Assembly (NCBI GenBank): GCA_015522055.1
Contig: WAMZ01000135.1
Coordinates: forward strand, 1 to 20,859
Length of the DNA stretch: 20,859 nt
From: Candidatus Geothermarchaeota archaeon
Lineage (GTDB): Archaea > Thermoproteota > Nitrososphaeria > Geothermarchaeales > JDFR-13
Direction of reading: 5' to 3'
Shown here: in pieces, positions 13,306 to 20,859 of the stretch
Position numbering within the stretch: position 1 is the stretch's first letter
Layout: every line of letters starts with the position of its first letter
Notes under the pieces: model-generated
What the model was told of the DNA's origin: nothing
Database searches by the model: none
Seen by the model: the letters and a program-made list of their open reading frames with translations, nothing else
Program-made: the position numbers and the translations under genes

Positions 13306-13620
13306 GTGAAATATATTTATGCCGCATTATTGCTCTATGAGGCTGGTAAGGAGATAAATGAGGAGAATCTTAAGAAGGTGCTTGAGGCTATTGGTGAGGA
13401 GCCCGATCCAGGTATGATCAAGTCTCTTGTTACCTCCCTCCAGGGAATAGATATTAAGGAGGTCATTGAATCCGCTGTTGCGGTTCCAACCGCCCCCGCG
13501 GCACCTGTAGCGGCTCCTGCGGAGGAGGAGAAGGAGGAGAAGGCTGAGGAGGCGGAGGAGGAGAAGGAAGAGGAAGAGGAGGAAGAGGCTCTGGAGGGCT
13601 TAGGCGCACTATTCGGCTGA
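13306..13620 (+). CDS. rpl12: ribosomal protein P1 (archaeal L12)
   Basis: A 104-residue stalk protein that recruits translation GTPases. The N-terminal dimerisation domain (M-K-Y-I-Y-A-A-L-L-L to about 60) is followed by an Ala/Pro hinge, a Glu/Lys run (about 75-94) and the conserved tip L-E-G-L-G-A-L-F-G that binds elongation factors. GTG at 13306 is chosen because it matches homologues and has GAGGGGTGA six bases upstream. An earlier in-frame GTG at 13297 lies within that Shine-Dalgarno. It has its own TATA-like box after uL10. Confidence 0.94.
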   Translation: MKYIYAALLLYEAGKEINEENLKKVLEAIGEEPDPGMIKSLVTSLQGIDIKEVIESAVAVPTAPAAPVAAPAEEEKEEKAEEAEEEKEEEEEEEALEGLGALFG

Positions 13621-13740
13621 CAAATAATTAAGCCTGTTAAATTCAATATCTCTTCTATATTTAGTAGTTGACTCTCTAACCTGTTGGTTCAACATATTTT
13701 AGAAATAATTTTAATATTATATTCTCTGCATATTATCTTA

Positions 13741-13752
13741 GATTATAATTTA
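13741..13752 (+). promoter_or_regulatory. possible TATA box for alaS
   Basis: GATTATAATTTA lies about 28 bases before the GTG at 13774. That would make the AlaRS mRNA leaderless, which fits the lack of a well-placed Shine-Dalgarno. Confidence 0.4.
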
Positions 13753-13773
13753 TTTGGTCTGTTTATTGGGTCG

Positions 13774-16515
13774 GTGTCTGGATTGGAGTTTAGGATTAGG
13801 GATGATGAGTTTGACATAGATTTTATGCGTGAACATGGATATACTAGGAGGAAGTGTAGGGTATGTGGCGCCTTCTTCTGGACGCCCGACCCAGATCAAG
13901 ATGTTTGTGGAGAGTCTCCATGTGTCGATTATACCTTCCTTAGGAATCCGCCTACTAGGCGCCGTTATTCCCTTGGTGAGATGAGGGAGGAGTTCCTCAA
14001 GTTTTTTGAGAGGAATGGCCATACCATTATAGACCCTTATCCAGTGGTGGCTAGGTGGAGGGACGATCTTCTCGTTACCATTGCTTCTATAGCGGATTTC
14101 CAGCCCTATGTTACCGCTGGTATTAGTAATCCACCGGCCAATCCTCTTGTGGTTAGCCAGCCTTGTTTGAGGTTTGAGGATATAAATAATGTTGGTTTGA
14201 CTGCTGGGAGGCACCTAACTATATTTGAGATGGGGGGAGCCCATGCCTTCAATAGGAAGGGTGGTGAGTATTATTATTGGAAGGATGGTACTATTGCCTA
14301 TCATCATGAGTTTGCAACCGAGGTCCTTGGTGTCCCCGAGGAGTATATTACGTATAAGGAGCATTTCTGGGTTGGTGGTGGGAACGCCGGCCCTGATGTC
14401 GAGGGTATTATTAATGGCTTGGAGGTATCTACCCTTGTCTTTATGATGTATGAGATTGTCGATGATAAGCTTGTTGAGACTCCGGTCTTCACGGTCGATA
14501 CTGGTTATGGCATAGAGAGGTGGACATGGCTTTCCCAGGGTTCGCCCTCGGCTTTCCACGCTATATATGGGGATGTTCTGGATAAGGTTATGTCGGATGT
14601 TGGGCTAGATATTCCTGAAGAAATTCTATATATGAATTCCATGTATAGTCCGAGATATGAATTTGAGAAGATGGATTTCGTTAGGGATATACGTGGTAAG
14701 ATAGCTGAGAAACTTGGTTTGGATAGGGATGAGGTTATTGATAAGCTGGCCTTCTACGATGATGTTATGCGTATATTAGATCATTCTAAGGCGGCCATAC
14801 TGTTAATTAGGGATGGCGCCGTCCCATCTAATGTTAAGGAGGGATACCTTACTCGGATGCTTCTCCGCAGGATATTCAAGATCATGATGATGAGGGGCCT
14901 TATAGATTATGTGCATAGACTATTTGGGCTTCAAATAGATTACTGGTCTAGACATTTTGCGAATGTGAAGGATGTCGAGGATGTGGTATTCGAGGTAGTC
15001 GAGCTTGAGTTGAATAGATATAAGGGTGTTATGGATAGGTTGCCTAGAATAGTTGAGAGATATAGGAAGAAGTATGGGTCTATAGGTTTGGATCAACTAG
15101 TGGAGATATATGATTCATATGGAATATCTCCGGATGTGGTCTCTGAGTATATGAAGGAGTCGCTCGGTATCTCCATCGAGGTTCCAGCCAATTTCTATGA
15201 TATAGTTGCTGAGAGGCATGGTGCCCCGGAGAGGGAGGCTGAGGTATATGTTGAGGTGGCAGTCTCTAGGACGGAGCCTCTATACTATAGGAATTCATAT
15301 TGGAAGTCTATGACTGCTAGGGTGACTGGTGTAGGGGATAACTATATAGTTTTGGATAAGACTGTATTCTATCCTGAAGGTGGGGGTCAGGTAGGTGATA
15401 CCGGCATATTATTGATTGATGGTGTTGAGTATCGTGTTGTGGATACCAAGAACGTGGCCGGTGAGATTAGGCATTATGTCGATAGGAAGCCTGATGAGAA
15501 GATTGTGGGTGCCGTGGCTAGGGGCTTAATTGACTGGGACAGGCGTTATTCATTGATGAGGCACCATACGGCTACCCACATACTTCTCTCGGCTATTAGG
15601 AAGGTTTTGGGTCCCCATGTCTGGCAGACGGGTGCCAGTAAGAGGCCTGACTCCGCGCATTTGGATGTTACACACTATAGGCTTCCGACGGATGAGGAAG
15701 TTGATAGGATTGAAGAGTTGGCTAATGATATTGTTTCTAAGAATTTGCAGGTTGAGGCTGTTTGGATGGAGCGTGGTGAGGCTGAGAGGAGGTATGGGCC
15801 AATCATATACCAGGGTGGTGTTGTTCCAGGTTCTATGCTTAGGTTATTGGTGGTTGGGGACTGGGATGCCGAGGCTTGTGGAGGTACCCATGTATCATCG
15901 ACTGGGGAGATTAAATATATTAAGATTGTTGATGTTGAGAAGATCCATGAGGGGGTTATTAGGTTTACCTTCTTAGCTGGTGATGCTGCGATTAGGAGGG
16001 CTAGGAGGGAGCATAAGATTCTTGATGATATGTCTCGACTACTGAAGGTCTCTATCGACGAGGTTGGTGATGCTGTGAAGCGTCTCTTGTCTGAAAAAGA
16101 GGAGTTGGAGAGGGATTATTCAAACCTGAGGAGGAGTTATTTGGAGTTATTGGCCGATAAGCTTTACAAGGAGGCTGCTGAGGTGGATGGCCTTAAATAT
16201 GTGGATTATGTTGGTGATGTTGAGGATATAATATATTTATCTGAGGTGCTTGAGAAGAGGTATCGGGATGTTATTGTGGTTGGGATATCTAGGATAGGCC
16301 GTGGTGTCAATGTTACTATGATGGTGGGTGTGGAGGCTAGGGAGAGGGGGGTTAACGCCTACGAGTTGTTGTCTAGCTTGTCGAGGGAGTTGTTTAGGGG
16401 TGGCGGTAAGGGCGATGCTAGATACGCCAGGTTTGGCGGCCGTTCAGAGTATGGTATTGATGAGTTGAGGAGGAGGATTAGGAGCTATGTCGAGGGTAGA
16501 CTACGATCCAGGTAG
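13774..16515 (+). CDS. alaS: alanyl-tRNA synthetase
   Basis: A 913-residue class II synthetase charging tRNA-Ala. An archaeal N-terminal zinc site (C-R-V-C-G ... C-G-E-S-P-C) precedes the catalytic domain. The editing domain, which removes mischarged Ser and Gly, has HHTATH (about 597-602) and CGGTH (about 702-706), the zinc-binding His and Cys residues. A C-terminal DHHA1-type domain ends G-G-G-G-K-G-D-A-R-Y-A-R-F-G-G. The open frame extends to 13684, but the added residues are hydrophobic and unlike homologues, so GTG 13774 is chosen. The C-terminus overlaps leuS by 29 bases. Confidence 0.94.
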   Translation: MSGLEFRIRDDEFDIDFMREHGYTRRKCRVCGAFFWTPDPDQDVCGESPCVDYTFLRNPPTRRRYSLGEMREEFLKFFERNGHTIIDPYPVVARWRDDLLVTIASIADFQPYVTAGISNPPANPLVVSQPCLRFEDINNVGLTAGRHLTIFEMGGAHAFNRKGGEYYYWKDGTIAYHHEFATEVLGVPEEYITYKEHFWVGGGNAGPDVEGIINGLEVSTLVFMMYEIVDDKLVETPVFTVDTGYGIERWTWLSQGSPSAFHAIYGDVLDKVMSDVGLDIPEEILYMNSMYSPRYEFEKMDFVRDIRGKIAEKLGLDRDEVIDKLAFYDDVMRILDHSKAAILLIRDGAVPSNVKEGYLTRMLLRRIFKIMMMRGLIDYVHRLFGLQIDYWSRHFANVKDVEDVVFEVVELELNRYKGVMDRLPRIVERYRKKYGSIGLDQLVEIYDSYGISPDVVSEYMKESLGISIEVPANFYDIVAERHGAPEREAEVYVEVAVSRTEPLYYRNSYWKSMTARVTGVGDNYIVLDKTVFYPEGGGQVGDTGILLIDGVEYRVVDTKNVAGEIRHYVDRKPDEKIVGAVARGLIDWDRRYSLMRHHTATHILLSAIRKVLGPHVWQTGASKRPDSAHLDVTHYRLPTDEEVDRIEELANDIVSKNLQVEAVWMERGEAERRYGPIIYQGGVVPGSMLRLLVVGDWDAEACGGTHVSSTGEIKYIKIVDVEKIHEGVIRFTFLAGDAAIRRARREHKILDDMSRLLKVSIDEVGDAVKRLLSEKEELERDYSNLRRSYLELLADKLYKEAAEVDGLKYVDYVGDVEDIIYLSEVLEKRYRDVIVVGISRIGRGVNVTMMVGVEARERGVNAYELLSSLSRELFRGGGKGDARYARFGGRSEYGIDELRRRIRSYVEGRLRSR

Positions 16516-19390
16516 TGTGGAGGAGAGATGGAGTAGGGAGTGGGTCGATAAAGGGATCTTCGATGCAGATGTAGATCCTTCTAGGCCCAAGATATTTATA
16601 ACGTTTCCATATCCCTATATGAATGGCTCACTCCATCTTGGGCATGCCTATTCTGCTGGGCGTTTAGATGTATTGGCTAGATACTATAGGATGAAGGGTT
16701 TCAATGTCCTATATCCATGGGCCTGGCATTGGACTGGGGAGGCTGTGATGGGTGTTGTCCATAGACTGGAGGCTGGTGATGAGAGTATTAGGGAGAGGCT
16801 TGTCAATCTAGATGGTGTTGAGCCTGAGGAGCTGGATAGGTTTAGGGACCCGGTCTACCTAGTTAGGTACTTTACTAGGAAGGGGAAGGAGGATATTATT
16901 AGACTAGGTTTATCTATAGATTGGAGGAGGGAGTTCCATACAACGAATATTCATCCTTTATATACAAAGTTTGTTGAGTGGCAGATTAGAAGGCTTTATG
17001 AGAAGGGTTATATTGTGCAGGAACCGCATCCAGTTGTGTGGTGTCCAAGGGATGAGAGCCCAACTGGGGATCACGATAGGTTGGAGGGGGTGGGTGTAAG
17101 GCCTGAGGAATATATACTCGTAAAATTCTATGTTGATGCTTTGGAGGCCTACCTAGTCGCTGGTACTTTTAGGCCGGAGACGATATTCGGTGTTACTAAT
17201 ATCTGGGTGAAGCCCGGCGCCAAGTATGTGTTGGCATCTGTGGATGGGGAGAGGTGGATAGTATCGTCTCGTGCCGTGGTTAAGCTTAGGGATCAGTTGA
17301 GGAAGGTCGATGTGATAAGGGAGTTTAATGGTGATGAGCTTATAGGGCTTAGGGCGGTGGCGCCATATGTTAATAGGGAGGTTCCTGTTCTACCCGCGGA
17401 GTTCGTGGATCCCGATTTGGTAACTGGTGTTGTGTATAGTGTACCTGCACATGCACCCTATGACTATGCTGCTCTTATGGATCTTAAGAGGGATATTGAT
17501 AGGCTGCCGAATGAGGTTAGGGATATTGTAGCTGGTCTGGAGCCTATATCAATTATACATATAGATGGGTATAGTGAGTATCCGGCTAGGGATGCGGCTG
17601 AGAAGTATGGGGTCTCGAGTCAGCTGGATAGGGATGGTCTTGAGAAGGCCACTAGGGATGTATACTCAGATGAGTATCATAAGGGGGTGATGAAGGATAA
17701 TTGCCTGGATCTGAGCGGTGTCCCTGTTAGGGAGGCGAAGGACGGTATTGTCCGTATCTTAACGGATATGGATATGGCGACCACCATGTATGATCTGCCT
17801 GAGAGGGTTGTATGTAGATGTGGCACCGTTACACATGTCAAGATTATCGAGGATCAATGGGCGCTGAAGTATTCGGATGAAGGATGGAAGGAGTTGGCTC
17901 GCCAGGCTGTTAGGGAGATGAATTTCTATCCCGAGGAGTTGAGGAAGATGTTCCTCCATTATATAGACTGGTATGAGGATTGGCCTTGTACGAGGAGGAC
18001 GGGGCTCGGCACACCGTTTCCATACGATCGGGAGTGGATAGTAGAGACTCTTACAGACTCGACTATTTATATGGCATTCTATATCATCGCCAAGTATTAT
18101 AATATGGGGAAGATAGATCCCTCGAAGGTGGATGACGACTTCTTTAACTATGTCTTCTATGGGGTTGGGGATGTAGATGCCGTGGCGGCCAAGTCCGGGG
18201 TTCCTAGGGAGCTTCTTGAGTCTATAAGGAATGAATTTCTATATTGGTATCCCGTAGATATTAGGGGGTCTGGTAAGGATTTGGTGGGTAATCATTTGAC
18301 GTTTTTCATATTCCATCATGTAGCATTATTTGGTAGGAGCCACTGGCCTAGGGGGATATCTGTAAATGGCTATATTAAGCTTGAGGGTAAACCGATGTCG
18401 AAATCTACAGGGAACTTCATATCTCTACGTAAAGCGATCGAGACTTATGGCTCGGATGCTGTCCGCATTGGTCTATTAACTATTACCGATGGTTTAGAGG
18501 ATCCCGATGTAAGGTTAAACAACTTCTGGGTTATTAGGGAGAGGCTGCGGAGTTTTCCTAGACTAGTTAGTGAGTTGTTGTCTAAGGCGGTTGATAGGGA
18601 GGGTGATGACTTCTTCGATAAGCTGTTGTTGGCGAGGTTTTCTCGACTAATTGATGATGTAGAGTCGCTGATAGAGGCCCATAAGATTGCTGCTGCTGGT
18701 AGAATTATTTTCTATCAGATGCCCGGCATACTAAATGAATATATGCACTATGTTGATGTGCCGAGTAGGTATGTCGTTGAGGTGGCTGTAGACGCTTGGG
18801 TTAGGCTCCTTTCTCTATATGCTCCATTTGTTGCTGAGGAGATATGGAGAAATATTTTGGGGAGAGAGGGGTATGTGGCCCTCCAGGAATGGCCGAGGAT
18901 AGATGTGGGTGCTCAAGGTGAGCTCCTGATCTCACTTGGTGACTATGCAGAGGAGCTCTTATCTGATATTGAGGGTATCGTTAAATTGGTGGTTAGGGGC
19001 GAGGGTGCATTCAAGGTTATTATTATACCAGCTGATAGGGAGAGGTGGCGTTTGGTTAGGGAGGCTTTAGCTAGGGATGGTATGGTAGATATAAAGGAGT
19101 TTATAAATCTTGCAATGGATGCAGGGATAGATAGAAGTGAGGCAGCATCCATATATAAATTGCTTAAACGCCTCTCATATGGTAGATATACTAAGCTGAA
19201 GAGACTGGTTAAGGACTATGGTTATGAGGAGGAGCTCAGTTTCCTGAGGGATGTATTCCCACGCATCGTTCGACGCAGATATCCGGAGGCAGTGGTTGAG
19301 GTATTGGTAGGGGATGTTCCTAATAAATATTTTAATAAGGTTTCTAGGTCGATGCCCTTGACCCCTGCCATTATTATAGAGCCTCTATAA
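16487..19390 (+). CDS. leuS: leucyl-tRNA synthetase (archaeal type)
   Basis: A 967-residue class I synthetase charging tRNA-Leu. HIGH-type motif HLGH (50-53) and KMSKS-type K-P-M-S-K-S (635-640) mark the Rossmann fold. The CP1 editing domain contains T-F-R-P-E-T-I-F-G-V-T-N, which clears misactivated Ile and norvaline analogues. A zinc-type segment C-R-C-G-T precedes the conserved Q-W-A-L-K-Y. The length and C-terminal extension are archaeal/eukaryotic in style. The ATG lies inside alaS, so the two are translationally coupled, with AGGAG just before it. Confidence 0.95.
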   Translation: MSRVDYDPGSVEERWSREWVDKGIFDADVDPSRPKIFITFPYPYMNGSLHLGHAYSAGRLDVLARYYRMKGFNVLYPWAWHWTGEAVMGVVHRLEAGDESIRERLVNLDGVEPEELDRFRDPVYLVRYFTRKGKEDIIRLGLSIDWRREFHTTNIHPLYTKFVEWQIRRLYEKGYIVQEPHPVVWCPRDESPTGDHDRLEGVGVRPEEYILVKFYVDALEAYLVAGTFRPETIFGVTNIWVKPGAKYVLASVDGERWIVSSRAVVKLRDQLRKVDVIREFNGDELIGLRAVAPYVNREVPVLPAEFVDPDLVTGVVYSVPAHAPYDYAALMDLKRDIDRLPNEVRDIVAGLEPISIIHIDGYSEYPARDAAEKYGVSSQLDRDGLEKATRDVYSDEYHKGVMKDNCLDLSGVPVREAKDGIVRILTDMDMATTMYDLPERVVCRCGTVTHVKIIEDQWALKYSDEGWKELARQAVREMNFYPEELRKMFLHYIDWYEDWPCTRRTGLGTPFPYDREWIVETLTDSTIYMAFYIIAKYYNMGKIDPSKVDDDFFNYVFYGVGDVDAVAAKSGVPRELLESIRNEFLYWYPVDIRGSGKDLVGNHLTFFIFHHVALFGRSHWPRGISVNGYIKLEGKPMSKSTGNFISLRKAIETYGSDAVRIGLLTITDGLEDPDVRLNNFWVIRERLRSFPRLVSELLSKAVDREGDDFFDKLLLARFSRLIDDVESLIEAHKIAAAGRIIFYQMPGILNEYMHYVDVPSRYVVEVAVDAWVRLLSLYAPFVAEEIWRNILGREGYVALQEWPRIDVGAQGELLISLGDYAEELLSDIEGIVKLVVRGEGAFKVIIIPADRERWRLVREALARDGMVDIKEFINLAMDAGIDRSEAASIYKLLKRLSYGRYTKLKRLVKDYGYEEELSFLRDVFPRIVRRRYPEAVVEVLVGDVPNKYFNKVSRSMPLTPAIIIEPL

Positions 19391-19427
19391 CGTCGGACAC
19401 AAATATTTTTAAGTAGTTCATTCTTTA

Positions 19428-19437
19428 CAATATATGA
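19428..19437 (+). promoter_or_regulatory. possible TATA box for tRNA-Arg
   Basis: CAATATATGA is centred about 25 bases before the first base of tRNA-Arg, the same spacing as for tRNA-Phe. A stronger-looking ATATTTTTAAG block (19403-19413) is too far upstream to start at the tRNA end. Confidence 0.35.
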
Positions 19438-19487
19438 ATCGTTCCATAATGGATGTGGGCCCGTGGCCTAGCCTGGATAGGGCGCCG

Positions 19488-19509
19488 ACCCTAATGTATG
19501 TGGGCGTAT
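19488..19509 (+). other. non-canonical tRNA intron in tRNA-Arg, position 29/30
   Basis: This is a 22-nt intron inside the anticodon stem. The bulge-helix-bulge has a four-base helix (19482-19485 with 19504-19507, one G-T pair) and three-base bulges C-G-A and A-T-G. The outer pairs are 19480-19481 with 19511-19512, and two G-C pairs lie inside the intron. The ends cannot slide, so the position is unique. Confidence 0.85.
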
Positions 19510-19517
19510 GCCTTCTA

Positions 19518-19529
19518 ACGCTGGTAGAG
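19518..19529 (+). other. canonical tRNA intron (37/38) in tRNA-Arg
   Basis: A 12-nt intron, near the lower size limit known for archaeal tRNAs, lies after A37. Three of four central helix bases pair between exon positions 32-35 and the intron's 3' part. Without its removal the anticodon stem GCCGG partner is displaced. Confidence 0.75.
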
Positions 19530-19574
19530 AGCCGGCGGTCCGGGGTTCAAATCCCCGCGGGCCCGCTTTGAAAA

Positions 19575-20810
19575 TTACCATGTAAATCTATCATTTACTT
19601 TTCCTTCCCTCAATTTTTCGGTATCTCTATACAACTTTTCTATTAGTTTCCTTTCTATGGCTAGTTGTTTAACTTTTCTTCTGGCGTACATCCTCTCCTG
19701 TGTCTTGATTGCCGAGTCTAGATACAGGTTATATAGGCTGTTTGTATATCCATTCCATATTGTAAATGGGGGTATGCTTTTATATACTGGGCCTATTACG
19801 TGGCTGAAGTGGCCTATTATTTTCCCACCCATTATGCTTGTTGATATTGATGTCTTGGCATAGTCGCATATGAAGGCCCCCAATTTTATCTGATTTGTAT
19901 TTATCTTCTCACCTAGTAAGTCGAATTTAATCTCACCATATGTATTCTTCAAGTCGGATGTAACTGTGAATGCACCTATATTCACCCATTGACCGACGTA
20001 GCTGTGGCCTATATAGCTTTTATGGGTTTGGTTTGAGTATCCATCCACCAGTGAGTCTGCTACTTCTCCCCCTATTTTACATACTGGTCCTATAGCTGTG
20101 TTCTCCCTAATTAGTGAGGAGAGTAATATTGTGTTTTCTCTTATAACAGATGGCCCACTTATCCTTGTGAAGGACTGGATCTCTACGTTGGAGCTGATTA
20201 TTATTGGTCCGTGCCTCGTATCTGTATATGTATATCTCTCTATATAGACACCATCTTTGTGTGCTAAGATGGGCCAGTTACCTCTATTGGGTTTCAATAC
20301 TGAAAATTCTTTTTTTAGTTGCTTGTTTAGAGCGTCATCCCTTATTATATCTGGCTGTCTCTCTATAAAGTCCCATGGTTTCTCCATGTAGAGCCGAGAT
20401 AATGTCTTGTGCATATATTTCTTTGACTTATTATTTGGTGGGAAGTGTTCCGCATCGAATTTTCCTCCTATGAATCCCCCATTATCAGTTACCAATACTT
20501 GATTGATCTCAAGCTTATCCAGGAACTTTATGAGTGAGTTTATTTCATCTAGGGAGCCCAAGACTCTTGTACTTATAGCTATAAAATTGTTGGATGGTAT
20601 CTCGTTGGAGGGGATGCCGTAGCGTTCGCCTATAGTTCTGGCCTTATCATCATCTCTTAAAAAATAATATATGTTTTCTTTACCTACTAGAATTGTTAGT
20701 CTCTCCCTTAAGGAGAATCCTCCATACCTGAATTCTGAGGCAGGTCTATATAAATCTAATAGGAAGAAATCTTCATCCTTTATGTCTGTTATTAGTATCT
20801 GCGTATGCAT
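19575..20810 (-). CDS. GlmU-like sugar nucleotidyltransferase/acetyltransferase
   Basis: A 411-residue protein resembling the alternative GlmU family first described in Bacteroidetes (TIGR03991-like). The N-terminal half is a nucleotidyltransferase-like domain with the family opening R-P-A-S-E-F-R-Y-G (22-30) followed by S-L-R-E-R-L. From about residue 200 hexapeptide repeats form a left-handed beta-helix with G-P-V-C-K-I-G-G-E-V (241-250), G-Y-S-N and W-V-N-I-G-A-F-T-x-x-S-D-L-K-N-T-Y-G (275-292), matching the acyltransferase core. The likely activity is making UDP-GlcNAc or a related sugar nucleotide for glycans. A canonical nucleotide-binding GxG-KP motif is not obvious. GGAGATGAT lies just before the ATG, suggesting an operon with a lost upstream gene. 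It converges on tRNA-Arg with a nine-base gap. Confidence 0.82.
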   Translation of the reverse strand: MHTQILITDIKDEDFFLLDLYRPASEFRYGGFSLRERLTILVGKENIYYFLRDDDKARTIGERYGIPSNEIPSNNFIAISTRVLGSLDEINSLIKFLDKLEINQVLVTDNGGFIGGKFDAEHFPPNNKSKKYMHKTLSRLYMEKPWDFIERQPDIIRDDALNKQLKKEFSVLKPNRGNWPILAHKDGVYIERYTYTDTRHGPIIISSNVEIQSFTRISGPSVIRENTILLSSLIRENTAIGPVCKIGGEVADSLVDGYSNQTHKSYIGHSYVGQWVNIGAFTVTSDLKNTYGEIKFDLLGEKINTNQIKLGAFICDYAKTSISTSIMGGKIIGHFSHVIGPVYKSIPPFTIWNGYTNSLYNLYLDSAIKTQERMYARRKVKQLAIERKLIEKLYRDTEKLREGKVNDRFTW

Positions 20811-20843
20811 TTAATCATCTCCTTCGGCTTATATGGAGAAAGT

Positions 20844-20859
20844 CTGTCTCTTATACACA
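20844..20859 (+). other. sequencing-adapter remnant (Nextera mosaic end)
   Basis: The final 16 bases, CTGTCTCTTATACACA, are the first 16 bases of the 19-base reverse mosaic end used in Nextera (Tn5) libraries. They are not native sequence. The genomic part ends at about 20843. Confidence 0.93.

Larger units (their letters stand above)
19457..19565 (+). tRNA. tRNA-Arg (anticodon TCT) with two introns
   Basis: Removing 22 nt and 12 nt gives acceptor GGGCCCG/CGGGCCC, D stem GCCT with loop AGCCTGGATA and closing GGGC, anticodon stem CCGGC/GCCGG with loop CTTCTAA, anticodon TCT (19514-19516), T arm CGGGG-TTCAAAT-CCCCG and discriminator G. No CCA is encoded. The exon sequence matches the usual crenarchaeal tRNA-Arg(TCT) pattern. 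It decodes AGA, and by wobble AGG, the dominant Arg codon in this window. Confidence 0.92.

Noticed and set aside
13335..13646. Ser-rich minus-strand ORF opposite rpl12
   Set aside because: It is the antisense shadow of the Glu/Lys repeat codons of P1.
13684..13773. Hydrophobic N-terminal extension of AlaRS, possibly a membrane anchor
   Set aside because: AlaRS homologues lack it, and the bases are AT-rich promoter-like sequence rather than GA-rich coding sequence as elsewhere in the cluster.
15617..15976. 119-codon plus-strand ORF within alaS
   Set aside because: It is an out-of-frame shadow over the conserved AlaRS editing domain.
1..20859. CRISPR array, insertion sequence or prophage
   Set aside because: I saw no regularly spaced repeats, transposase motifs, terminal inverted repeats or integrase genes. 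The tRNA genes show no duplicated 3' ends that would mark integration.

Overview
The window looks like one contig from a thermophilic archaeon of the Thermoproteota (crenarchaea), most likely in or near the order Thermoproteales. The reasons are the archaeal-type information-processing genes (eS19, eL31, eL39, aIF6, prefoldin, Spt5, P1/P0 stalk proteins), the arginine codon AGG and isoleucine codon ATA dominating the coding regions, TATA-box promoters, and three tRNA genes that all carry introns. Those tRNAs hold five introns in total, three of them outside the usual 37/38 position, which is known mainly from Thermoproteales. The last 16 bases are a sequencing-adapter remnant, so the true sequence ends near 20843.

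Layout. 1-36: possible tail of an upstream gene. 113-209: tRNA-Phe with a 22-nt intron. 453-2300: large membrane-anchored or secreted protein of unknown family. 2352-3710 (minus): DAO-family FAD oxidoreductase. 3711-4162: mostly non-coding. 4163-4282 (minus): elongator tRNA-Met with two introns. 4342-4404: candidate C/D box sRNA. 4418-5145 (minus): a two-gene unit of a ribbon-helix-helix-like protein and a clan AA (DTGF) aspartic protease.

5318-19390 is a plus-strand translation and secretion supercluster: eS19, PDCD5 homologue, eL39, eL31, aIF6, prefoldin alpha, FtsY, ornithine carbamoyltransferase, D-aminoacyl-tRNA deacylase (DTD2), SecE, Spt5, uL11, uL1, uL10, P1 (L12), AlaRS and LeuRS. 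Neighbours often overlap or sit a few bases apart with G-rich Shine-Dalgarno sites. These genes cover ribosome build-up (60S proteins, aIF6, the L11/L1/L10/L12 stalk), transcription-translation coupling (Spt5), co-translational export (FtsY, SecE), folding (prefoldin), and tRNA charging with proofreading (AlaRS, LeuRS, DTD2). OTC is the only metabolic gene inside the cluster. TATA-like boxes before eS19, possibly secE, P1 and alaS suggest several transcription units.

19457-19565 is tRNA-Arg(TCT) with two introns. It converges on a minus-strand gene (19575-20810) for a GlmU-like protein with a left-handed beta-helix, probably in sugar-nucleotide synthesis for cell-surface glycans. The least explained items are the RHH/DTGF-protease pair, the sRNA candidate with a TATA region shared with tRNA-Met, the unusual tRNA-Phe acceptor end, and a uL10 that lacks the family's acidic C-terminal tail.
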